This document shows, one piece after another, positions 7,307 to 14,135 of a stretch of DNA of 23,748 nucleotides; within the stretch, counting starts at the first letter, position 1; the number at the start of each line of letters is the position of its first letter. The stretch covers positions 1 to 23,748 of the forward strand of contig JAEZHJ010000016.1 of NCBI GenBank assembly GCA_023436925.1. Reading direction: 5' to 3'. Below the pieces are notes generated by a model. That model did no database searches, was not told the origin of the DNA, and was given only the letters and a program-made list of their open reading frames with translations. This DNA comes from Actinomycetes bacterium. GTDB lineage: Bacteria > Actinomycetota > Actinomycetes > Propionibacteriales > Propionibacteriaceae. Both the position numbers and the translations under genes were made by a program.

Positions 7307-7385
7307 ACCGTCCCCGTGTGCCGAAGAACCGTCCCCGTGTGCCAGAGAACCGTCCCCGTGTGCCGAAGAACCGTCCCCGTGTGCC
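7307..7385. repeat. Four tandem copies of a 21-bp repeat
   Basis: ACCGTCCCCGTGTGCC starts at 7307, 7328, 7349 and 7370, an exact 21-bp period. The 5-base linkers are GAAGA, AGAGA and GAAGA; the last copy stops at the 16-base core, three bases before the stop codon of the VWA gene that ends at 7389. All copies point the same way. The array lies in the 188-bp gap between two minus-strand genes, after the VWA operon and upstream of the DUF3145 gene. Confidence 0.95.
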
Positions 7386-7388
7386 GGG

Positions 7389-8351
7389 TCAGGGCCAGCG
7401 GGCGGCCAGGGAGGCCACGGCCAGCGAGGCCAGGATCGCGAAGGCGAGGGCGATGCCGGCGTACTGCTCGGTGACCTCGCGGTCCTCCTTGACGTAGCCG
7501 ACCGTGTTCGCGATCGACTCGTACACCTGACGCAGCTCTGAGCTCGAGCCGGCGGAGAACTTCTTGCCGCCCGAGATCCTGGCGATCTCCTCCAGTTCGG
7601 CGTGGTTCACCGGGACGGGCTCGCGCCGGCCACCGCTCTCCACGTAGCCGCCGGGGGTGCCGTAGGCGATGGTGTAGATCGGGATGTCGAGCTCCTTGGC
7701 GTCCTCGGCGGCCCGCGCCGAGGGCCGGCCGATGTTGGTGTAGCCGTCACTGAGCAGGACGATGGCGCCGGGGGCCGGCTCGTCGGGATGCTCCGGGTCG
7801 GGCGGCGCCTGCGCCATCGCGTCCAGCGCCGAGTAGATCCCCTCCCCGATCGCCGTGGACGGGGCCACCTCGAGGTTCTGGATGGCGGCCGCCACCACGC
7901 CACGGTCCGTGGTCGGGGGGACGATCACCGCCGCTGTCGCCGCGAAGCTGACCAGCGCCACGTTGAACCCGGTCGGCAGCATGCCGAGGAAGTCCTGGGC
8001 AGCCGACTTGGCCGCCGCCAGCCGGTTGGGCGAGACGTCCTCGGCGATCATCGAGCGGGAGATGTCGATGGTCAGCACGACGGTGGCCCGGTCGCGCGGC
8101 ACGTCCACCTGGCCCTTCGGCTGGGCGTAGGCGACGTTGAGTGCCGCCAACGACAGCACCGCGGCCGCCACCGCGACGTGCCGCTTCCAGGCCTGCTGCT
8201 GGGGCAGCACCCGCTCCAGCCGGCCCAGCGAGCGGGACCGGGCGCGCGAGCGCCGCCGCCACAACAGGCCCAGGTAGAGCAGCAACAGCGCCGGGATGAG
8301 CAGCAGCCACCACAGCCGTTCCGGCCTCATGAACTGGATCCACGGCTCCAT
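7389..8351 (-). CDS. VWA domain membrane protein (BatA/BatB-like), second copy
   Basis: This 320-residue protein has two N-terminal membrane segments (about residues 13-31 and 58-76), a von Willebrand A domain and a C-terminal membrane segment. The metal-binding MIDAS is intact: Asp96, Ser98 and Ser100 in TIDISRSM, a Thr in APSTAIGEG and the Asp in VLLSDGYTN. Such proteins work with MoxR AAA+ ATPases, probably in maturation or quality control at the membrane; the exact target is unknown. The ATG at 8351 overlaps the upstream TGA by one base (TGATG), with GAGGTGG before it; the frame runs further upstream inside the neighbour without reason to use it. It is the last gene of the MoxR operon and a clear paralogue of the gene before it, both ending in ARWP. 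Confidence 0.9.
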   Translation of the reverse strand: MEPWIQFMRPERLWWLLLIPALLLLYLGLLWRRRSRARSRSLGRLERVLPQQQAWKRHVAVAAAVLSLAALNVAYAQPKGQVDVPRDRATVVLTIDISRSMIAEDVSPNRLAAAKSAAQDFLGMLPTGFNVALVSFAATAAVIVPPTTDRGVVAAAIQNLEVAPSTAIGEGIYSALDAMAQAPPDPEHPDEPAPGAIVLLSDGYTNIGRPSARAAEDAKELDIPIYTIAYGTPGGYVESGGRREPVPVNHAELEEIARISGGKKFSAGSSSELRQVYESIANTVGYVKEDREVTEQYAGIALAFAILASLAVASLAARWP

Positions 8352-9307
8352 CAGGGCCACCTCGCTCCCAGCGAGACCGCAGCCAGCGCGGCCACCACGG
8401 CGAAGGCCAGGCCGTACCCCGCCCACAGCGCGGTCGTCTCCTTCTTCACCGGCACCATGCCGACCTCGCTGCGAATGTTGGAGTACACCCGCTCCAGCTC
8501 CGGCAGGCTCTCCGCCTGGTACGCCTCGCCACCGGTCATCTGGGAGATCTCGCGCAGCAGGGTGACGTCCGGCGGCACCGGCTCCCGCTTGCCGTCGAGG
8601 TCGACGTAGCCGTTCTGGGTGCCGTAAGCGATCGTGTAGATCGGGACCTCAGCCTTGCGGGCCTCGTTCGCGGCCTGGGTCGGCGCCCGGCCGGCGGTGT
8701 TCTGGCCGTCACTGAGCAGGACGATGGCACCCGGCGCTATCGAGCCGTCCTCGCCCAGCGGGGCCATCTGCAGGGCGGCCAGGGCGGTGTAGATGGCCTC
8801 CCCCACCGAGGTGGAGTCCTGCACCCGCAGGCTGCTGATCGCCTGCTGGGCCATCGCCCGGTCCAGGGTGGGTGGCAGCCGCACCGACGGGTTGCCGGAC
8901 AGGCTCACCACGGCGATGTTGTACTGCTCGGGCAGTTCCTTCACGAACCCGATCGCGGCCTGCTTGGCGGCGTCCAGCCGGTTCGGCTTGACGTCGGTGG
9001 CCTGCATCGACTGCGAGATGTCGATCACCAGCACCACCGTGGCCCGCTCCCGCGGCACGTAGTCCACCCCGTTCGGACGGGCCCAGGCCGCCACCAGGGC
9101 GACCAGCGCGGCCAGCGACAGTGCGACCGCGAGGTGGCGGCGCCACTGCGACTGCTTGGGCACCACCTGGGCCAGCAGGGTCGTGTTGGTGTAGCGGATG
9201 CCGGTCTTCTTCTTGGCCATCACTGCGGCGATGTAGCCGGCCACCAGCACCGGGATCACCAGCAGCACCCAGAGCCGTTCCGGGTTGAGGAAGCTGAGCT
9301 CGAACAC
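8351..9307 (-). CDS. VWA domain membrane protein (BatA-like), first copy
   Basis: A 318-residue protein with membrane segments near residues 11-30, 58-76 and at the C-terminus, and a VWA domain between the second and third. MIDAS residues Asp96, Ser98 and Ser100 (VIDISQSM), Thr in DSTSVGEAIY and Asp200 in VLLSDGQNT are all present, so metal-dependent ligand binding should work. It starts with GTG directly after the DUF58 stop (TAG-GTG). The MoxR-DUF58-VWA order matches the mycobacterial Rv1479-Rv1481 cluster; here the VWA gene is doubled. The two copies share the same numbering of MIDAS residues and the same layout, which points to tandem duplication followed by divergence. Confidence 0.9.
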   Translation of the reverse strand: MFELSFLNPERLWVLLVIPVLVAGYIAAVMAKKKTGIRYTNTTLLAQVVPKQSQWRRHLAVALSLAALVALVAAWARPNGVDYVPRERATVVLVIDISQSMQATDVKPNRLDAAKQAAIGFVKELPEQYNIAVVSLSGNPSVRLPPTLDRAMAQQAISSLRVQDSTSVGEAIYTALAALQMAPLGEDGSIAPGAIVLLSDGQNTAGRAPTQAANEARKAEVPIYTIAYGTQNGYVDLDGKREPVPPDVTLLREISQMTGGEAYQAESLPELERVYSNIRSEVGMVPVKKETTALWAGYGLAFAVVAALAAVSLGARWP

Positions 9308-10357
9308 CTACTTGGTCACCCCCTGCGGCGGCTGGTGCAGCATCGCCGCCGTCCGCCGGTAGGAGAGCACGAAGCGGGCGATGTCGTGCACCCAGTCGCG
9401 GTCGGTGCGCAGCTGGATGTGCGCCACCCCGGCCCGGCGCAGCGCCACCCGGATGCGTTCCCGCTGGGCCGCCGCGGCGGCGTCCATGCGGGCCCGAGCG
9501 GCGTCATCGCTGGTGTTCACGTAGCGCTCGAAGTTCGTCTCGGGATCGCGGATCAGCAGGTCGCCGACGTCGGGGAAGTTGGTCTCGTGGGAATCGACCA
9601 CTTCGACCGCCAGCACCTGGTTGCGGACGGCGAGGTGCCGCATCGGCCGTTCCCAGTCCGGAGGCACATTGGCGTCCAGTTCGTAGTCGCCGGCGGTCAT
9701 GAAGTCGGAGACCACCACCCGCATCCCGCGGCGGCGCTCCGAGCGGGCGAGCCGCTCGATGCCCTCGGCCAGCGAGAACGGCCCGGTGGTGTGGTCGGGC
9801 ACGATCGGCTCGGTGAGCATCCGGCGCAGCAGGGCGTACAGCGCGGTCCGCCCGGAGCGGGCGGGCAGCCGCTTGAGGCCGTCCGGCCGCATGATCAGCC
9901 CGCCGAACCGGTCCCCCATCTTCTGCGACAGGAAGCCGATCGTGGCGACCGCGGCGATCCCCAGGTCCCGTTTGGTGACCCCCTCGGTGCCCCAGTTCAT
10001 CGACGGCGTAACGTCCAGCAGCGCCCAGACCTCGAGTTCGCGGTCGGCGATGGTGTCGCGGACGTGCGGGACGGTGGTCCGGGCGGTCACCGCCCAGTCG
10101 ATCTTGCGGACGTCGTCCTGGCCGGGGACGTACTCACGGGCGTCGCTCGACTCCGAGCCGGGCCCGGGCAGCAGGCCCTGGTGGTCGCCGTGCAGGAAGC
10201 CCTCCAGGCGCCGCACCACGGTCAGTTCCAGCCGGCGCAGCGCAGCTTCGGGGGCCAGCTTGTGCAGTGGCAGGGTGGCCGTGGTGGGCTCGGCCAGCAC
10301 CGACCGCACCGCGCCGAGGTCATCGGGCGGTGGCGCGAAGCCGGGCACGGCGGTCAC
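9308..10357 (-). CDS. DUF58 domain protein
   Basis: A 349-residue soluble protein. The DUF58 signature is at residues 74-93, with the core REYVPGQDD and KIDWAVTART. It is followed by a VWA-like start, LLDVTPSM (Asp115, Thr117, Ser119), and VVVSDFM. DUF58 proteins are nearly always encoded between a MoxR ATPase and VWA proteins, as here, and are thought to be partners or substrates of that system. It begins with GTG 8 bases after the moxR stop and abuts the next gene. No membrane segment is visible, unlike many DUF58 proteins that have N-terminal ones. Confidence 0.9.
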   Translation of the reverse strand: MTAVPGFAPPPDDLGAVRSVLAEPTTATLPLHKLAPEAALRRLELTVVRRLEGFLHGDHQGLLPGPGSESSDAREYVPGQDDVRKIDWAVTARTTVPHVRDTIADRELEVWALLDVTPSMNWGTEGVTKRDLGIAAVATIGFLSQKMGDRFGGLIMRPDGLKRLPARSGRTALYALLRRMLTEPIVPDHTTGPFSLAEGIERLARSERRRGMRVVVSDFMTAGDYELDANVPPDWERPMRHLAVRNQVLAVEVVDSHETNFPDVGDLLIRDPETNFERYVNTSDDAARARMDAAAAAQRERIRVALRRAGVAHIQLRTDRDWVHDIARFVLSYRRTAAMLHQPPQGVTK

Positions 10358-10365
10358 TGCCGCCC

Positions 10366-11496
10366 TCAGCCCCTGCCCTCAGGGGAGTACCGCTGGCCGC
10401 TGGGGGCCGGCTGCCGCTGCTGGTTCCACACCGGGGTCGGCGGGGGCACCATCGCGACGATCCGCTCCACCACCTGCGCCGGGGTGATGTTGTCGGCGAC
10501 TGCGTCGAAGCCGAGCACGAGGCGGTGCGCCATCACATCGCGGGCGATCGACTGGACGTCGGTCGGCAGGACGTAGTCGCGGCCGTGGATCAGGGCGAGC
10601 GCGCGGGCCGCGGCGACCAGGCCCAGGGTGGCACGCGGGGAGCAGCCGACCTGGATCACCGGCACCAGGTCGGGCATGCCGAACTCGTCCGGAGTCCGGG
10701 TGGCCAGCACCAGCCGGACGACGTACTCCGCCACCAGGTTGTGGACGAAGACGCCGGAAGCCTGCTCCTGCAGGGCGCGGACCTTCTCCGGGTCGAGCAC
10801 CGGGCTGGGCTTGGGCGGGTTGACGCTCATCCGGCGGAGGATCTCGAACTCCTCGTTGCCGCGGGGGTAGGGCACGTCCACCTTCAGCAGGAAGCGGTCG
10901 CGCTGCGCCTCGGGCAGCGGGTAGACGCCCTCGGACTCGATCGGGTTCTGGGTGGCGATCACGATGAACGGATCCGGCACCGGGAAGGTGGTCCCGCCGA
11001 TCGAGACCTGCCGCTCGGCCATCAGCTCCAGCATCGCCGACTGCACCTTGGCGGGTGCCCGGTTGATCTCGTCGGCGAGGACGAAGTTCACGAAGACCGG
11101 GCCGAGCGCGGTGTCGAACTTCTCCTGCTGCGCGGAGTAGATCCGGGTGCCCACGATGTCGGACGGCACCAGGTCGGGGGTGAACTGGATCCGCGCGAAG
11201 TCACCGCCGACGACGGTCGCGAAGGAGCGCACCGCCAGCGTCTTGGCGACACCCGGAACGCCCTCCAGCAGCACGTGGCCCTTGGCCAGCAGGCCGACCA
11301 TGAGCTGCTCGACCATGTGCTCCTGGCCGACGATCACCCGCTGCACCTGTGAGATCGCCTCGCCCAGCAGCTTCGCCGAGCTCGCGATCGCCGGGTTCAC
11401 GGCGGGCGCTGACGGCGGGCTCGCCGGAGGCGCCTGCGGCGGCACCTGGGACTGCGGCGGCGGGTACCCCGGCGGCGGCTGGATCGGGTTGGTCAC
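10366..11496 (-). CDS. MoxR-family AAA+ ATPase
   Basis: MoxR ATPases act as chaperone-like machines with VWA partners. The 376-residue protein has a proline/glutamine-rich N-terminal tail (about residues 1-35), then Walker A in LLEGVPGVAKT (79-86), Walker B in NFVLADEINRAP (137-147), sensor 1 in VIATQNPIESEGVYPLPEAQ and the C-terminal lid with HGRDYVLPTDVQ. I chose GTG 11496 since AGGAG lies about 7 bases upstream; the open frame continues to 11703 but that stretch overlaps the divergent gene's start and looks non-coding. It heads the operon with DUF58 and the two VWA genes. The proline-rich tail is longer than the usual MoxR N-terminus (family members are about 320-350 aa). Confidence 0.95.
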   Translation of the reverse strand: MTNPIQPPPGYPPPQSQVPPQAPPASPPSAPAVNPAIASSAKLLGEAISQVQRVIVGQEHMVEQLMVGLLAKGHVLLEGVPGVAKTLAVRSFATVVGGDFARIQFTPDLVPSDIVGTRIYSAQQEKFDTALGPVFVNFVLADEINRAPAKVQSAMLELMAERQVSIGGTTFPVPDPFIVIATQNPIESEGVYPLPEAQRDRFLLKVDVPYPRGNEEFEILRRMSVNPPKPSPVLDPEKVRALQEQASGVFVHNLVAEYVVRLVLATRTPDEFGMPDLVPVIQVGCSPRATLGLVAAARALALIHGRDYVLPTDVQSIARDVMAHRLVLGFDAVADNITPAQVVERIVAMVPPPTPVWNQQRQPAPSGQRYSPEGRG

Positions 11497-11544
11497 GCGG
11501 CGCTCCTGGCTCGGTGGGAGTTGGCTGACTGGGAATGTGCGACC

Positions 11545-11550
11545 ACGATA
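11545..11550 (-). promoter_or_regulatory. Possible -10 element for the moxR operon
   Basis: TATCGT on the minus strand fits the actinobacterial TANNNT -10 pattern, about 49 bases before the moxR GTG. No good -35 is visible, so support is weak. Confidence 0.3.
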
Positions 11551-11628
11551 CCGTCCACCGCCCAAGCCGCCCGCGGGGCGGCTGCGGCGTGGCCGCCAGA
11601 CCCTCCGGGCGGCAGTCTGCCCGGCTGG

Positions 11629-11634
11629 CACAAT
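11629..11634 (+). promoter_or_regulatory. Possible -10 element (CACAAT) for the gene at 11675
   Basis: GGCACAATGG occurs here and again at 13437-13446, each time just upstream of a gene. CACAAT is one base from TACAAT. Here it would give a start site near 11641 and a leader of about 34 bases. The -35 is not obvious. Confidence 0.4.
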
Positions 11635-11674
11635 GGTCGCGGAGGCGGGGCCCGCCCGCTCCTGATGGGACGCG

Positions 11675-12607
11675 ATGACCACGCCTGAGCCGCCTGCCGG
11701 CACCGGGGCCGACCCCGGTGCCCCGCGACTGTCTCCGCTGTGGCGCGAGGACCCGCCCCGGGTCGGCGACTACTGGCTGGACGCCCGGCTGACCGCGTCG
11801 CCGTCCGGGGTGGGCTATGTCGCCCACGACGACCGGTCCACGTCGGTGATGCTCATCCTGCTCTCCGAGGGCGCCGCCGCCGACCCGGCCGCCCGCGACC
11901 GGTTCGCCGGGGTGGTCGACAAGCTCCACATCGACACCGTGCTGGCCCGCGGCGGCCGCGGCCAGTCCGAAGGCCGGCTCGGCTTCCGCAGCCGCGACGA
12001 GGAGGACGACCCGGTCGGCCCCGACGATGCGCCGCTGGCGCCGTGGGTGGCGCTGGCCTACGACGCCAGCCCGGCCGCCCTGGCGGAGGCGGACCGCATC
12101 CTGGCCGAGGTCGACCTGTCCCGGCTGCCGCTGCAGGGCAGCCCGACCGGGCCGGCCTACCGGCTGCACTGGATCGACCGCACCCGGCCGGGGATCTCCC
12201 GGCTCTGGCCGCTGCCGTGGCCGGGCCGGCACGACCGGGCCGGCTGGCTCAGCATCCTGGCGTCGTGGCTGCTCATGATGCTGCTGGCGGCGCTCGCGGT
12301 GCTGATCGCGATCCTGATCTTCCAGCAGGCCCCGCCGGATTCGCCGCCGCCGCCAGTGCCGCCGACCGCGACACCGCCGCCGACCGGCTCCCCGCCACCG
12401 TCCGGGTCGCCGTCGCCCGATTCGGCCTCGCCGTCCCCGTCGCCCGACTCGGCCTCACCGTCGCCGAGCCCCTCGAGTGGGTCGCCGTCGCCGAGCCCGT
12501 CGAGTGGCTCGCCCTCGCCGTCGCCGTCCCAGTCCGGCTCGCCGTCGCCGGGCGGGCAGACCCCGTCCGGGGCGCCCGGTTCGCCGACTCCGAACTCCAG
12601 GCTGTGA
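11675..12607 (+). CDS. Single-pass membrane protein with kinase-like N-lobe and Pro/Ser tail
   Basis: A 310-residue protein in three parts. Residues about 28-150 resemble the first half of a bacterial Ser/Thr kinase: PPRVGDYWLDARLTASPSG recalls the P-loop start, GYVAHDD the VY.A.D strand, and PWVALAYDASPAALAEA the hinge. The position of the ATP-anchoring lysine is not Lys (STSVMLILL), the glycine-rich loop is degraded and there are no HRD or DFG motifs, so catalysis is not expected. Residues 191-217 form one membrane helix, preceded by WPLPWPGRHDR. Residues 220-306 are almost only Pro, Ser and Gly and should lie outside the cell. The ATG lacks a strong ribosome site. It is divergent from moxR and one base before the HAD gene. 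Function is unknown; the kinase resemblance is my reading by eye. Confidence 0.75.
   Translation: MTTPEPPAGTGADPGAPRLSPLWREDPPRVGDYWLDARLTASPSGVGYVAHDDRSTSVMLILLSEGAAADPAARDRFAGVVDKLHIDTVLARGGRGQSEGRLGFRSRDEEDDPVGPDDAPLAPWVALAYDASPAALAEADRILAEVDLSRLPLQGSPTGPAYRLHWIDRTRPGISRLWPLPWPGRHDRAGWLSILASWLLMMLLAALAVLIAILIFQQAPPDSPPPPVPPTATPPPTGSPPPSGSPSPDSASPSPSPDSASPSPSPSSGSPSPSPSSGSPSPSPSQSGSPSPGGQTPSGAPGSPTPNSRL
12455..12508 (+). repeat. 27-bp tandem duplication inside the Pro/Ser tail
   Basis: 12455-12481 and 12482-12508 match at all but three bases and encode two copies of a 9-residue SPSPSSG-type unit. It lies in a wider low-complexity stretch (about 12340-12560) likely to vary in length between strains by slippage. 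Confidence 0.8.
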
Positions 12608-12608
12608 C

Positions 12609-13403
12609 GTGCCCCGTCCCCGGCTGGTGGTCACCGACCTGGACGGCACCTTCCTCGGCCCGGACGGGTCGATCTCGCCGCTGAACCGGGCCGCCGCAGC
12701 CCGTGCCGCCGCACTCGGCATCCCGTTCGTGGTGGCGACCGGACGCCCGATCCGCTGGCTGGACGTGCTCGCCGACCTGGACGCCGCCCACCCGCTGGTG
12801 ATCGCCTCCAACGGCGCGGTGCTGTGGGACCTCGCCGAACGCAGGGTGGTGGAGCACCACGCGCTCTCCCCCGGCTGCCTCGCCGAGGTGGTCAGACGGC
12901 TCCGCGCCGGGCTGGACGGCGCCTACCTCGGCGTCGAGACGGTGGCCGGGTTCCGGTGCGACCCGGGCACCCCGAACCTGGACAGCGGCACCGATCTGGT
13001 CACCGATGACCTGCTCGCGACCGGCGAGCCGGTCCTGAAGGTGCTCGGCTTCCATCCCGGGCTGGCCTCGGCCGAGTTGACCGCCCGGGCGCTGGCCCTG
13101 GTGGGCGAGCTCGCCACCGTCACCCATTCGGCGGTGGAGGTGCCCGGCGTGGTCGAGATCAGCGCGCCGGGGGTCTCCAAGGCGTCGGCGCTGATCGGGT
13201 TGTGCGGCCGGCTCGGGATCGACGCCGCCGAGGTGGTGGCCTTCGGCGACATGCCGAACGACGCCGAGATGCTGGCCTGGGCCGGGCAGCCGCAGGTGGT
13301 GGGCAACGCCCACCCGAGCCTGCTCGCCGCGGGCTTCCCGGTGGTGGGCAGCCACGCCGACTCCGGGGTGGGCCGGCGGCTGCTCGACCTGCTGGACGCC
13401 TGA
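12609..13403 (+). CDS. Cof-type HAD-IIB family phosphatase
   Basis: A 264-residue haloacid dehalogenase-fold hydrolase, a family that removes phosphate from sugar phosphates or cofactor intermediates. Motif I is VVTDLDGTF (Asp10 nucleophile, Asp12 acid/base), motif II VVATGRP, motif III Lys in VSKASAL (191) and motif IV AFGDMPNDAEML (Asp214, Asp218). The large cap insert between motifs II and III marks the IIB (Cof) class. The GTG at 12609 lies one base after the previous stop and puts motif I at the right distance from the N-terminus; in-frame sequence further upstream overlaps the repetitive tail and is not coding. The substrate cannot be told from sequence. Confidence 0.9.
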   Translation: MPRPRLVVTDLDGTFLGPDGSISPLNRAAAARAAALGIPFVVATGRPIRWLDVLADLDAAHPLVIASNGAVLWDLAERRVVEHHALSPGCLAEVVRRLRAGLDGAYLGVETVAGFRCDPGTPNLDSGTDLVTDDLLATGEPVLKVLGFHPGLASAELTARALALVGELATVTHSAVEVPGVVEISAPGVSKASALIGLCGRLGIDAAEVVAFGDMPNDAEMLAWAGQPQVVGNAHPSLLAAGFPVVGSHADSGVGRRLLDLLDA

Positions 13404-13438
13404 CGCGGCCCCCGCGCCGTCCGCCCCGGTCGGCCCGG

Positions 13439-13444
13439 CACAAT
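13439..13444 (+). promoter_or_regulatory. Possible -10 element for a leaderless transcript of the gene at 13451
   Basis: CACAAT ends seven bases before the A of ATG 13451, exactly where transcription would start at the start codon. There is no ribosome site, which fits a leaderless mRNA, common in actinobacteria. The same GGCACAATGG occurs at 11627. Confidence 0.5.
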
Positions 13445-13450
13445 GGGTCC

Positions 13451-13960
13451 ATGCCGCTCTCGTTCCCCCACCGGCTCGACGCCGACGTCCGTTCCTCGCT
13501 GGCCGGCCACCTGGGTCGCCGACCCGCGATCCTGGCCTGGGCGCCGACCGCCGACGGCCATGTCGTCGGCCTGGCCGGACGGCTGATGGTGGGTGACGCG
13601 GCGGGCTGGCACTCCTACCCGTGGCACGAGATCGACTCCGGACGCTGGGACGAGGCGAGCGGCACCCTGGGCTGGGACGACGGCGCCGGCGACCGGCACG
13701 AGGTGGTCCTGGAGGGCCGTTCGGGCTTCACCGACCTGTTCAACGAGCGGATCACCGCCAGCGTGATCGCCTCCCGGCGCGTCGACCTCGGCAAGGGCCG
13801 CCACCTCACGCTGGCGCTGCGCCGCTCCCTGGAACCCGGCGAGGACACCACGCTGTGGCGGGTCACCCCGTCGGCCGGGGTCGACCTGGCCTCCCCTGAC
13901 ATCCAGGACCGGCTCGAGGTCGAACTGGCCGCCGCCCGCGCCGATTTCGGGTTCGACTGA
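13451..13960 (+). CDS. Unrecognised protein, about 169 residues
   Basis: I do not recognise a named family. The protein is soluble, acidic and rich in Trp, with strands such as AILAWAPTADGHVVGLAGRL, GWHSYPWHEIDSGRWDE and GTLGWDDG, then VDLGKGRHLTLALRRSLEPGED. The alternating short strands and the YPWHEI segment suggest a small beta-rich, perhaps PH-like, fold with a C-terminal helix (DIQDRLEVELAAARADFGF); this is inference. The ATG start is supported by the CACAAT element seven bases upstream and by the loss of coding character before it. It is followed directly by tRNA-Asn and shows ordinary codon use. Confidence 0.75.
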   Translation: MPLSFPHRLDADVRSSLAGHLGRRPAILAWAPTADGHVVGLAGRLMVGDAAGWHSYPWHEIDSGRWDEASGTLGWDDGAGDRHEVVLEGRSGFTDLFNERITASVIASRRVDLGKGRHLTLALRRSLEPGEDTTLWRVTPSAGVDLASPDIQDRLEVELAAARADFGFD

Positions 13961-13996
13961 CCTTGCTGGTAACGTAACGCCCTGCGCCCAGCGCGA

Positions 13997-14069
13997 TCCC
14001 CTGTAGCTCAATTGGCAGAGCATCTGACTGTTAATCAGAGGGTTACTGGTTCGAGTCCAGTCGGGGGAG
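13997..14069 (+). tRNA. tRNA-Asn (anticodon GTT)
   Basis: The cloverleaf is complete. The acceptor stem TCCCCTG pairs with CGGGGGA (one G-T), with discriminator G at 14069. The D-arm is AGCTCAATTGGCAGAGC. The anticodon stem TCTGA/TCAGA holds the loop CTGTTAA with GTT at 14030-14032. The T-arm is ACTGG-TTCGAGT-CCAGT. CCA is not encoded. Confidence 0.97.
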
Positions 14070-14080
14070 CTTTCCATGTC

Positions 14081-14099
14081 CGGGGCCGTTCCGGCCCCG
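14081..14099. terminator. Hairpin after tRNA-Asn, between convergent genes
   Basis: CGGGGCCG (14081-14088) pairs perfectly with CGGCCCCG (14092-14099) around TTC, 11 bases after the tRNA. It is placed to end tRNA transcription and, from the other side, the hydrolase gene that stops at 14136. No U-run follows. Confidence 0.6.
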
Positions 14100-14135
14100 C
14101 TTCGACACCCCTCCCGGCCGACGGAACGGCCCGGA

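Noticed and set aside
7307..7385. CRISPR-like array
   Set aside because: Linkers are only 5 bases and nearly identical; there are no spacers and no cas genes in the window.
9134..10576. Long plus-strand frame opposite the VWA and DUF58 genes
   Set aside because: Shadow of confirmed minus-strand genes; composition is His/Arg/Gly/Val-rich without motifs.
11497..11703. Longer N-terminus for MoxR
   Set aside because: It overlaps the divergent gene start, lacks homology, and a good AGGAG-GTG start exists at 11496.
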